A DNA stretch of 38,397 bases. It comes from Perkinsus marinus ATCC 50983. Lineage: Eukaryota > Perkinsozoa > Perkinsida > Perkinsidae. The notes under the pieces are model-generated. The model was given only the letters and a program-made list of their open reading frames with translations. It ran no database searches and was not told the origin of the DNA. Shown piece by piece: positions 29,330 through 38,397 of the stretch. The number at the start of each line of letters is the position of its first letter. Positions within the stretch are counted from its first letter, which is position 1. The DNA lies in the NCBI RefSeq assembly GCF_000006405.1, contig NW_003210155.1, positions 11,211-49,607 of the forward strand. The letters are read 5' to 3'. The position numbers and the translations under genes are program-made.

Positions 29330-30505
29330 ATGTTTTCCTCTCACAGCAGATCTATTTCCCCCGAGCCCAGCAGGTATCCCAGAAGAGTTACTGTTATTGG
29401 TAGTGGTAACTGGGGTTCGACCGTCTCACGTCTGGTTGCTATCAGAGCAACTCGTGATGGTAACAAGTATTATGATGAGGAAGTGAGGATGTGGGTATTT
29501 GACGAAGAAGTTGATTACAAGGGCGAGAAGCGAAGTTTGGTCGATGTTATTAATACACATCATGAAAATGTGAAGTACCTGCCTGGTATCACACTCCCCG
29601 ATAATGTTGTGGCCAAAGCTGACCTCAAAGAGGCTGTTGTCGGTGCTGATATTCTCATATTCGTCCTTCCTCATCAATTTTTGCCAAAAGTTCTCTCACA
29701 GATCAGAGATTCAGTCCGTGATGATGCTATTGCTGTATCTCTCATTAAGGGTGGTTTCGACCGTGAACTGCAGTCCGACGGGTCAAGCAAGATTGTCTTA
29801 TGCAGTGACCTTATTTCCGATGCTCTACCACAGCTGAGGACGGTAGCTGTTCTAATGGGTGGAAATCTTGCTATTGAAGTCGCTAGAGATCAGTTTTGTG
29901 AGGCGACTTTGGGGTGTTTCGATAGAAAGTCTGCTTGGATTCTCCAGAACCTTTTCGACAGCGAAATGTTTTCTGTGAATCACGTACGAGATGTGCAAGG
30001 AGTTGAAATGTGCGGTGCTTTGAAGAACATAGTTGCTATTGGCGCTGGGTTTTGCGATGGCTTGGGTCTTGGAATGAACTCTAAATCTGCGGTTCTACGT
30101 ATTGGCTTGGAGGAGATGAGGAAAATTATCAAGTTCATCTACCCTGACGTCCCGGATCAGACTTTTTTCGAGAGTTGTGGTGTTGGTGATTTGATCACTA
30201 CTTGTTTTGGTGGTCGAAACCGTCGTTGTGCTGAGGCATTTGCCAGAGCTGATGGAAAGAAGTCTTGGGAGGATATCGAGAGTGAATTACTCGGTGGTCA
30301 GAAGTTACAGGGTACTTTGACTTTACTTGAGATTGTTGATGTGTTGGGAGACGCTCCTATCAAGAAGGAACTACCTTTGTTTGCTGCTATTTATCGCTGT
30401 GCGTTCAAGGGTGCAGAGCTGGAGGAGTTCGTGAAGAATCTCAACACTAAGCAAATGCATCCTGGCCATGCGTATCTGGTTAACCCGTATGAGGTGAAGA
30501 AATAG
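29330..30505 (+). CDS. Glycerol-3-phosphate dehydrogenase [NAD+], cytosolic type
   Basis: Catalyses reversible NADH-dependent reduction of dihydroxyacetone phosphate to glycerol-3-phosphate, linking glycolysis to lipid and glycerol metabolism. A single uninterrupted exon of 391 residues from ATG 29330. The nucleotide-binding motif GSGNWG is at residues 24-29, followed by MWVFDEEV and INTHHENVKYLPG. SLIKG holds the first catalytic Lys (about 140), GALKNIVAIGAGFCDGLG the second (about 232), and CFGGRNRR the phosphate-binding Arg (about 294-299). Length and motif order match eukaryotic GPD1 (about 350 aa), plus a Ser/Arg-rich lead of about 20 residues. An in-frame ATG at 29303 is the alternative start but coincides with the end of a MITE-A copy. 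No key residue is missing. The last third is duplicated at 33925. Confidence 0.93.
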   Translation: MFSSHSRSISPEPSRYPRRVTVIGSGNWGSTVSRLVAIRATRDGNKYYDEEVRMWVFDEEVDYKGEKRSLVDVINTHHENVKYLPGITLPDNVVAKADLKEAVVGADILIFVLPHQFLPKVLSQIRDSVRDDAIAVSLIKGGFDRELQSDGSSKIVLCSDLISDALPQLRTVAVLMGGNLAIEVARDQFCEATLGCFDRKSAWILQNLFDSEMFSVNHVRDVQGVEMCGALKNIVAIGAGFCDGLGLGMNSKSAVLRIGLEEMRKIIKFIYPDVPDQTFFESCGVGDLITTCFGGRNRRCAEAFARADGKKSWEDIESELLGGQKLQGTLTLLEIVDVLGDAPIKKELPLFAAIYRCAFKGAELEEFVKNLNTKQMHPGHAYLVNPYEVKK

Positions 30506-30939
30506 AGGCAGATCTTTTCGCTATTATTTTGAAGATTACTGATATCAATACTGAGGACGTCAATCGTCCTCATATGAACAATTTATTCCCCTATAGCTGA
30601 TCATTTTCATAGGTTAGTAATTCGACGGGTCTTGAGTTCAGCAGGGAGTTGGTCACAAATTAAGGCAGTAGTAGTCGGGTAGACTACTACTATACGAATT
30701 GATGGTGAATCCTATCATAAAGCATTGGGTCTGAGGCGAGTTACTGAAGTACATTTGCAGAGTACAAACTCGCTCCACAACGTTAAGGAGCTACTTGAGG
30801 TATAATTATGGTGTTACTTGAGTTTAGGGCGCAATTTGCTCCTACGACACAGGCCTATCGAGCCGATTCGAAGGGAACTCAGCTATGAGTTATGAGTATG
30901 ATAGTAAGTAGAATTTCTGCACTCCATTGCTTCTTGGTC

Positions 30940-31010
30940 ACCATTCATGAGGACGTGCTAGAGTGGTAGGTTCGATCTCTACTTGGCACCGGAAGAACCC
31001 CGGCCACCTC
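30940..31010 (+). repeat. tRNA-like B-box remnant
   Basis: GTAGGTTCGATCTCTAC forms a complete 5-bp T-stem with one G-U pair, followed by TTGGCACCGGAAG. No acceptor or D-arm partner is found. The copy-2 counterpart (about 34820-34850) carries a short insertion in this arm, so it is not under tRNA constraint. Confidence 0.45.
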
Positions 31011-31045
31011 CACGCGACAATGACGCGTAGAGACCTATGGGGGCC

Positions 31046-31270
31046 GATTGGAACGTTCCTTATCATACAAGCAATACATGATTAGATCATCACGTTTCGC
31101 TGTTCTTAAGGGGGTGGAGGAGACCTTCGATCGACTTCTTCTCGTTCGAACGAACTCTGTCCCAAGAGATTCGTCATTGCAACCTGAGCGTGCTACGACG
31201 AGATCTAATCACAGATTAAAGCAAAAAGACGCGGCTCCTGACAACGGGTTCGCACACAATGCATACCAAT
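31046..31270 (-). mobile_element. Antisense short retroelement (225 bp) with 15-bp target duplication
   Basis: Flanked by AGACCTATGGGGGCC at 31031-31045 and 31271-31285. Read on the minus strand, its last 65 bp (…AATCATGTATTGCTTGTATG…GGAACGTTCCAATC) match the 3' end of the LINE at 31315-31877, while the rest does not. It is either a SINE sharing the LINE tail or a 5'-truncated relative. The counterpart at 34903-35129 shows that it predates the segment duplication. Confidence 0.75.
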
Positions 31271-31314
31271 AGACCTATGGGGGCCCTTGTCATCAGTAGG
31301 TCGATGAAACGACT

Positions 31315-31877
31315 CTGGAAGTCTCTGCGGAGACGGAAATCAGTGTGAAGACCCTTAGGCGTTATCAGGCCGAAGCCGGGCGTCTGGCACTGCGTAGGTG
31401 GTGGTCAGACAAACGGGCCGGTCTAGGCACTTGCGTCAACGACTTCTTCTACTGTGCCTCGCATGCGAGGCTATGGAGTCGAGGGGAAGTTACGCCCGCT
31501 GGCAGTGCCGTGGTTTTTGGTAGGGCTCCCACTCCTGCGCATCTTCACAGGTGTGGAGTGATCGACTCTCCGGTGTGCGACTGTGGAGCCCCGGTAGGGA
31601 ATCTACGGCATCTCCTGCGCTCCTACCCGCTCCTAGAGCATGCCAGGAAACGTGTTAAGGGAGGTGACCCTACCTAAAAAATAAAAATTCAAGCAGCGAC
31701 AGCAGCACAGAAACAACCAGTCGAGCGGATTCGAGTAATCAGAAGACTCGCCGGAGGTGCCAAGCCCAGAGGATGGAGCGGAGCGACGTTAATTAAGGGC
31801 AGTAGCCTTAGGGCAGAAGAACGTGATTGCTGTATCATGTATTGCTCGTTATTAAGGACCGTTTCAATCAAAAAAAA
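31315..31877 (+). mobile_element. 5'-truncated LINE (non-LTR retrotransposon) 3' end
   Basis: A 563-bp insertion with a 9-bp target duplication GAAACGACT (31306-31314 and 31878-31886) and an A8 tail at 31870-31877. Copy 2 keeps the empty site at 35165-35173. From its first base to 31677 it is an open frame ending the LINE ORF2. RAPTPAHLHRCGVIDSPVCD, then CGAPVGNLRHLL, is the C-terminal Cys-rich region typical of Jockey/R1/I-like LINEs; the last expected Cys is Ser. The 3' UTR is about 190 bp. 5' truncation is normal for target-primed reverse transcription. Confidence 0.88.
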
Positions 31878-31989
31878 GAAACGACTGACGGTTTTGCGTG
31901 CGCGTATCCTGGGCGTTCGCGAGCGAAAGTTAAGGTCAGGATAAAGCCAAGCGGTTGGGCGGCTCGACTCGGGCCATATCCAAATCGTA

Positions 31990-33924
31990 AGTGCATCCTT
32001 GAGAACGTCGGTTTAACCGAAGTTCTCAGTGAAGACTTCTGTCTGAAGAATACAACCCTCTTTGGGGCATGCTCTACCTCGGATGTGCATCTCAGTACCT
32101 TCTCTCATCAAATCAAGCTGAGCTCTGTGGTTCATAACTCCAACATTAATTTACGCCCACAGATAATACAATTCGATCTGTGGAGTGGAGTTACTCCACT
32201 GGAGTACATCGACTTCGTTTCAGCTCACTTCGTCTGTGTTCAGTTAATGGAGCGTTGATGAAGCTTGAGTCGTTCGAGAATCTTGGATTTGTCCTTGGAG
32301 ATTGTATCGAAATCGTCAAATATTATTTGTGATTACCCGGCTCCTTCCTCCCCGGTGTTGGGTCGTGGGCCGGAGGATGACACTAAACACGTGTGATCCT
32401 CGGCCAATGTGATGGGGCCAACCTCACACGGAACGTGAGGTGCCACACCACATCGCCAGGGTGGGCGGGCGGTTGGAAAAATGGACGACAAATAACTGAG
32501 GCGAAGGTGGGATGAAACCCAACATCCTGGAAGAGCTTTGAATCACTGCTAAGTAGCGCTAAGTGTCGTGTCGACACAACGTGTCTGTCCCTTCACACAC
32601 GCCGGAGACCGTCGCCGAGTAAACTGGCCCAACAAGTTGACCTCGATTGAGAAGAATGTGAAGAATAATCATGGCAGGCTGAGAATAGTGGGGAGAGAAT
32701 GTCATGACTTCTTCATAATTCATCAGCCCGGATCGCGAAGTTTCAAATGGCCCCTCTGTACGTCCGCTTGGCGGGCATTTATGGGTAGAATACCCGCGGT
32801 AATGAAGCCGAGTTCGAAATGATTGGTTCGTTGGCCTACCGTGGTACATATACATACATTAACTCGGTGAGGGTCACTTCCGACCACTCAACGAGAAGAT
32901 TGAGAGATCGTCTCTACTCAGTTCTGGCTTCGACACGCGACATACTATGTCGCACAATATTCAACGTAGTGAATACCTAGAATAACTCTCTCGTAGTTAA
33001 TAATATTCAACTCTAACTATTATGTCGGACATAGGAAGTCGGTGGAATCAATGAGGGGCTGCACGCTGACTTGCGAGAATATGGGCCGTCAACAGTCAAC
33101 TGTTAACTATATGGGAGGATCGACCAACAATGTATTTCTGTTCGAGGATGCATTCCATTTGTAATACGAACTTCGTGTCTACGTACTATCCTGAGGATCT
33201 CAGTGATATTATGCTAGCCGAGACTGTCACATTAGATATGATTCAGGACATCCATATTAACCAACTCAATATATCGGTAATTGCTAAGATTAGATCTATA
33301 TAAGCATAGAGACTAGAGACTTGTTCATGAATCATTTACAAGATAATATTATCAAGAAGTCGACCTGAAGGTCGGTGGAATGCGCTGAACCGATTCAAAC
33401 TACCATCTATGTGGAAGACATAGCATGGAGTCTCAATCGAAAAAGTAGGGGGATATAATGGGGACAACTAAGGAATCCTCAACTGATCATCTGGATGAGA
33501 ACGAACGGCTTGAGGACGGCCAATCCCAGGGAGAGTGGTTGTCTATGCTCATCATCAAAGACCGATATACTGGCAATTACAGTTACCAAAGGTACAAACG
33601 CACATAAACCTAGGCGGACAAGAGTTGGAGTCACCCGGGTCACAGGCATCTGCAGCATTGAAATGCGTAATGGCCATAACCATAGAAAGGAGAGCGACGG
33701 CGGAGGTGAAGAGTTGCATTAGAAATGTTGAGGTGACAGCTGAATTGGATGATCATTTTACAGAAATGCTTCAAGCCTACTCCAACCACTGACGAGTGAT
33801 GCAAGTAGAATGCTAACACACAGGAGACAGCATATACCGGGGGAATCCGGTTTATTGACAGGCACTGCACGCACGCGCTCAGTCTCGGGACACGTGTGGC
33901 TTTATCTTGTTCTGCGACGAACAA
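31990..33924. other. Gene-free remainder of tandem copy 1
   Basis: Holds inverted repeat R2 (31990-32130), a GC-richer stretch at 32340-32860 and repeat R1 (33057-33290). A region at 33440-33790 has open frames in both copies (for example NVEVTAELDDH), but their differences show no clear coding pattern. No protein family is recognised. Confidence 0.5.
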
Positions 33925-34352
33925 GAACTCTAAATGCGGTTCTTCGTATTGGCTTGGAGGAGATGAGGAAAATTATCAAGTTCATCTACCCTGACGTCCC
34001 GGATCAGACTTTTTTCGAGAGTTGTGGTGTTGGTGATTTGATCACTACTTGTTTTGGTGGTCGAAACCGTCGTTGTGCTGAGGCATTTGCCAGAGCTGAT
34101 GGAAAGAAGTCTTGGGAGGATATCGAGAGTGAATTACTCGGTGGTCAGAAGTTACAGGGTACTTTGACTTTACTTGAGATTGTTGATGTGTTGGCAGACG
34201 CTCCTATCAAGAAGGAACTACCGTTGTTTGCTGCTATTTATCGCTGTGCGTTCAAGGGTGCAGAGCTGGAGGAGTTCGTGAAGAATCTCAACACTAAGCA
34301 AATGCATCCTGGTCATGCGTATCTGGTTAACCCGTATGAGGTGAAGAAGTAG
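33810..34352 (+). pseudogene. Truncated, chimeric dehydrogenase copy
   Basis: An open frame of 180 residues. About 40 come from the end of tandem copy 1; the last 139 are the C-terminal third of glycerol-3-phosphate dehydrogenase (from AVLRIGLEEMRK on). The whole Rossmann domain and both catalytic Lys residues are absent, so it cannot be an active enzyme. The phosphate-site CFGGRNRR is present. Compared with the full gene there are about five base changes, four of them synonymous (the other Gly to Ala). A 2-nt loss sits right at the junction. Confidence 0.88.
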
Positions 34353-34902
34353 AGGCAGATCTTTTCGCTATTATTTTGAAGATTACTGATATCAATACTG
34401 AGGACGTCAATCGTCCTCATATGAACAATTTATTCCCCTATAGCTGATCATTTTCATAGGTTAGTAATTCGACGGGTGTTGAGTTTAGCAGGGAGTTGGT
34501 CACAAATTAAAGCAGTAGTAGTCGGGTAGACTACTATTATACGAATTGATGGTGAATCCTATCATAAAGCATTGGGTCTGAGGCGAGTTACTGAAGTACA
34601 CTTGCAGAGTACAAACTCGCTCCACAACGTTAAGGAGCTACTTGAGGTATAATTATGGTGTTACTTGAGTTCAAGGCGCAATTTGCTCCTACGACCCAGG
34701 CCTATCGAACCGATTCGAAGGGAACTCAGCTATGAGTTATGAGTATGATAGTAAGTAGAATTTCTGCACTCCATTGCTTCTTGGTCACCACTTATGGGGA
34801 CGTGTTAGAGTGGTAGGCTCGATCGGGTTTTGAGGCTACTTGGCACCGGAAGAACCCCGGCCACCTCCACGCGACGATGACGCGTAGAGACCTATGGGGG
34901 CC

Positions 34903-35129
34903 GATTGGAACGTTCCTTATCATACAAGCAATACATGATTAGATCATCACGTTTCGCTGTTCTTAAGGGGGTGGAGGAGACCTTCGATCGACCTCTTCTC
35001 GTTCGAACGAACTCTGTCCCAAGAGATTCGTCATTGCAACCTGAGCGTGCTACGACGAGATCTAATCACATTAGTTAAAGCAAAAAGACGCGGCTTCCCA
35101 TCGCGGGTTCGCACGTTATACATACCAAA
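34903..35129 (-). mobile_element. Copy-2 counterpart of the antisense short retroelement
   Basis: Same element and same AGACCTATGGGGGCC flanks (34888-34902 and 35130-35144) as at 31046-31270. A few small length differences lie near its 5' end. Confidence 0.75.
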
Positions 35130-35591
35130 AGACCTATGGGGGCCCTTGTCATCAGTAGGTCGACGAAACGACTGACGGTTTTGCGTGCGCGTATCCTGGG
35201 TGTTCGCGAGCGAAAGTTAAGGTCAGGATTAAGCCAAGCGGTTGGGCGGCTCGACTCGGGCCATACCCAAATAGTAAGTGCATCCTTGAGAACGTCGGTT
35301 TAACCGAAGTTCTCAGTGAAGACTTCTGTCTGAAGAATACAACCCTCTTTGGGGCATGCTCTACCTCGGATGTGCATCTCAGTATCTCCTCCCATCAAAT
35401 CAAGCTGAGCTCTGTGGTTCATCACTCCAACATTAGTTTGCGCCCACAGAAAATACAATTCGATCTGATGAGTGGAGTACATCAACTTCCTTTCAGTTCA
35501 CTTTTTCTGTTCAGTTAATGGAGCGTTGGTGAAGCTTGAGTCGTTCGAGAATCTTGGATTTGTCCTTGAAGATTGTATCGAAATCGTCAAA

Positions 35592-35644
35592 TAAAGATTG
35601 ACATTCATATTAGTGATAATATCAATGTCAATCTTCATCGCAAA
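35592..35644. repeat. 53-bp hairpin insertion present only in copy 2
   Basis: AAGATTGACATTCATATTA (35594-35612) and TAATATCAATGTCAATCTT (35617-35635) form a 19-bp stem with one mismatch and a 4-nt loop. Copy 1 reads straight through at 32320/32321. CAAAT occurs at both edges and may be a target duplication. Confidence 0.85.
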
Positions 35645-37247
35645 TATTATTTGTGATTACCCGGCTCCGTCCTCCCCGGCGTTGGGTCGTGGGTCGGAGG
35701 ATGACACTAAACAAGTGTGATCCTCGGCCAATGTGATTGGGCCAACCTCACACGGAACGTGAGGTGCCACACCACATTGCCAGGGTGGGCGGGAGGTTGG
35801 AAAAATGGACGACAAATAACTGAGGCGAAGGTGGGATGAAACCCAACATCCTGGAAGAGCTTTGAATCACTGCTAAATAGCGCTAAGTGTCGTGTCGACA
35901 CAACGTGACTGTCCCTTCACACACGCCGGAGACCGTCGCCGAGTAAACTGGCCCAACGAGTTGACCTCGCTTGAGGAGAATGTGAAGAATAATCATGGCA
36001 GGTTAAGAATAGTGGGGAGAGAATGTCATGCCTTCTCCATAATTCATCAGCTCGGATCGCGGAGTTTCAAATGACCCCTCCTCTGTACGTCCGCTTGGCG
36101 GGCATTTATGGGTAAAATACCCGCGGTAATGAAGCCGAGTTCGAAATGTTTGGCTCGTTGGCCTACCGTGGTACATATACATACATTAACTCGGCGAGGG
36201 TCACTTCCGACCACTCAACGAGAAGATTGAGAGATCGTCTCTACTCAGTTCTGGCTTAGACACGCGACATACTATGTCGCATAATATTCAACGTAGTGAA
36301 TACCTAAAATAACTCTGTCGTAGTTAATAATATTTAACTCTAATTATTATGCCGGACATAGGAAGTCGGTAGAATCAATGAGGAGGGGCCGCACGCTGAC
36401 TTGCGAGAATATGGGCCGTCAACAGTCAACGGTTAGCTATATGGGAAGATCGACCAACAATGTATTTCTGCTCGAAGATGCATTCCATTCGTAATACGAA
36501 CTTCGTGTCTACGTACTATCCTGAGGATCTCAATGATATTATGCTAGCCGAGACGGTCACATTAGATATGATTCAGGACATCCATATTAACTAACTCGAT
36601 AGATCGATAATTGCTAAGATCAGACCTGTAAGAGCTTAAAGACTTCTTCAAGAATCATTGACGAGATAATCTTATCAAGAAGTCGACCTGGAGGTCGGTG
36701 GAATGCGTTGAACCGATTCAAACTACCATCCATGTGGAAGACATAGCATGGAGTCTCAATCGAAAAAGTAGGGGGATATAATGGGGACAACTAAGGAATC
36801 CTCAACTGATCATCTGGATGAGAACGAAGAGCTTGAGGACGGGCAGCCCCCGGGAGAGTGGTTGTCTATGCTCATCATCACAGACCGATATACTCGCAAT
36901 TACAGTTACCAAAGGTACAAACGCAAATAAACCTAGATGGACAAGAGCGGGGGTCACCCGGGTCACAGGCATCTGCAGCATTGAAATGCGTAATGGCCAT
37001 AACCATAGAAAGGAGAGCGACAGCGGAAGTGAAGAGTTGCATTAGAGATGTTGAGGTGACAGCTGAATTGGATGATCATTATACAGAAATGCTTCCAGCC
37101 TACTCCAACCACTGACGAGTGATGCAAATAGGATGCTAACACACAGGAGACACACATATACCGGAGGAATCCGGTTTATTGACAGGCACTGCACGCACGC
37201 GCTCAGTCTCGGAACACGTGTGGCTTTACCTTTTCTGCGACGAACAA

Positions 37248-38397
37248 ACGTCAAAACTTCGAAGGTAATACAGGTGGCGAATAACGGCTTTTGATCCTTA
37301 ATTCACTATTGCATTTTCGCCTTGTCTGAGCCTTGCATCACAGACTAATGCTGATTCTCGCGCAGAACATGAAGCCGCGATCGAACTTCCGCATTGTGCG
37401 GGATGCCAAGTGTAGTTGTTCGCGCGCGTACGCGAGGAATCTCGCTCGCCCATTACTCGTTGCATGAAACGGCTCGCAGCCCTCAGGCTGAAATGGATAA
37501 GGTGAGAGGCCTTATTACCTATTCTGACTATCCCAAGTGTTGTTGAGTCAACAAGTAGACCTGCTGCCAGAAAAATTAAGGAATCGGCCTCAGTTGGAAA
37601 ATTTCAGTTGCTCATCAGTGATCAATTCACATACGGTATGTCCCATCAGATACACTATTTTGAACCTCTTTAGAGAAGCTCGTTAGCCAGCCCGTGGCAC
37701 AAAAATTTGCAATGACGGATGTTCGCGGTCCGCAAATCCCGGATCTAACCCCCAAAGGTTACTTTAGCGAGAGAAAAAGGAGGCGGTTTTCGCGAGCCAT
37801 CTGGCTCGAACGAAAACCGCAATATGAGGTCAATTTAACCGCATAAGTGTGGAATCCGTTACGAGAATTGTATAACTCAAAGTTCTCGAGAATATTCAGT
37901 AACGATGTATCACACTATGTCAATGGAGTATGTTTGTGTAGCATATTATCGTCCGTATATCACTGCCCATATATTACCACCTCCCCATGCATCATTTCCC
38001 ACATTGCAAACACAATCAGTTTGAACTGAACAACACCAATAGAGTTATAACACTTGAGCCATGTATCGAACACAGGCCATCCACAACATTCCGCGCTGGA
38101 GCGTTGGAGTCTCCAGCATGAGATAGATGCTCTAGGAAAATGGAGCATGTGCAACCAAAGACACCAGTTGAATACAAAAATATGAAATTCATTACACCAG
38201 AGCGTGAGTTCGCATATACCATGGAACATGTCATGCCCATGCATTACTGTACCACTAATAGGCGAAGATCTCAGAACCCGATTCATCGAATCAATCTCCT
38301 ATCTCCCGTAAAACTGCTCTGACGATACTTTTGCGCGCCGCGCGCGCCATACGTACGCATCAACATGTGGATCCGAACATTTCAATACCAATCTCTG
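37248..38397. other. No supported gene; strong hairpin at 37783-37820
   Basis: Unique sequence after the tandem copies. GCGGTTTTCG and CGAAAACCGC (37783-37792, 37811-37820) enclose CGAGCC-ATCT-GGCTCG, giving a near-continuous 17-bp stem. Frames at 37960-38322 on both strands show no known domain. Confidence 0.5.

Larger units (their letters stand above)
30076..33924. repeat. Tandem segment, copy 1 (about 3.85 kb)
   Basis: Starts inside the dehydrogenase at GAACTCTAAAT (30076) and ends at GACGAACAA (33924), where copy 2 begins directly. It contains the dehydrogenase 3' third and 3' flank, an antisense element, the LINE insertion, and repeats R1 and R2. By eye it differs from copy 2 at about 1% in the dehydrogenase part and 2-3% elsewhere. 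Confidence 0.9.
33925..37247. repeat. Tandem segment, copy 2 (about 3.32 kb)
   Basis: Begins at GAACTCTAAAT fused to the end of copy 1 and ends at GACGAACAA (37247), after which unique sequence starts. It lacks the LINE and gains a 53-bp hairpin at 35592-35644. No gene beyond the truncated dehydrogenase is supported. Confidence 0.9.

Noticed and set aside
31827-32258. Open frame of 143 residues spanning the LINE end
   Set aside because: Its first part is LINE 3' UTR and its remainder is antisense to repeat R2. The copy-2 counterpart does not keep the same protein, so it is a chance frame.
1-38397. CRISPR arrays, rRNA genes or bacterial operons
   Set aside because: No regularly spaced short repeats, no rRNA-like conserved stretches and no ribosome binding sites were seen. 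Spliced genes show that the DNA is eukaryotic.

Overview
The window is eukaryotic nuclear DNA. Its genes are broken by very short GT-AG introns, about 40 to 50 nt, which the splice phases let me place by hand. It is packed with small repeats and has no operons or ribosome binding sites. Gene density, tiny introns, a SHAQKYF-type MYB, a sperm-tail PG-rich (SHIPPO) protein, EF-hand proteins and orphan secreted proteins suggest an alveolate protist. A Perkinsus-like genome is my best guess, but nothing here proves it. One assembly gap of 100 N lies at 24103-24202.

Layout. 0.2-2.4 kb: minus-strand gene for an alpha-helical repeat protein. 3.7-4.7 kb: plus-strand orphan secreted protein. 5.2-6.3 kb: two tiny minus-strand membrane proteins. 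6.5-9.8 kb: repeats only. 10.0-12.3 kb: plus-strand SHIPPO gene in seven exons. 12.3-13.7 kb: duplicated AT-rich spacer. 13.7-15.6 kb: minus-strand MYB gene. 16.2-17.0 and 18.2-19.8 kb: two EF-hand genes. 20.1-21.3 kb: acidic orphan protein. 22.0-22.8 kb: orphan secreted protein. 25.4-27.6 kb: a cysteine-rich secreted peptide, a possible signal-peptide exon, a Harbinger-like transposase remnant and a membrane protein. 29.3-30.5 kb: complete NAD-dependent glycerol-3-phosphate dehydrogenase. 30.1-37.2 kb: two tandem copies of a 3.3-3.8 kb segment, the second carrying only the 3' third of the dehydrogenase. 37.2-38.4 kb: no recognised gene.

The most interesting signal is a short hAT-like inverted-repeat element family (called MITE-A here), about 185 bp with 8-bp target duplications and ends reading CAGTGTKGG. 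At least 14 copies or pieces are present and several lie in introns. One copy, with a perfect 8-bp duplication, sits inside a coding exon of the SHIPPO gene. A GT in its terminal repeat and an AG just past its other end would remove exactly the inserted length and keep the frame. This is what an introner (a transposon that creates introns) would look like. Most short introns here contain no repeat, while most long introns contain MITE-A, a second family (MITE-B) or a tRNA-like piece.

The tandem duplication is a second natural experiment. One copy carries a 563-bp LINE 3' end with a 9-bp target duplication and an A8 tail; the other copy preserves the empty site. An older antisense element in both copies shares the LINE's 3' tail. 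Functional assignments come from motifs read by eye; no database search was run.
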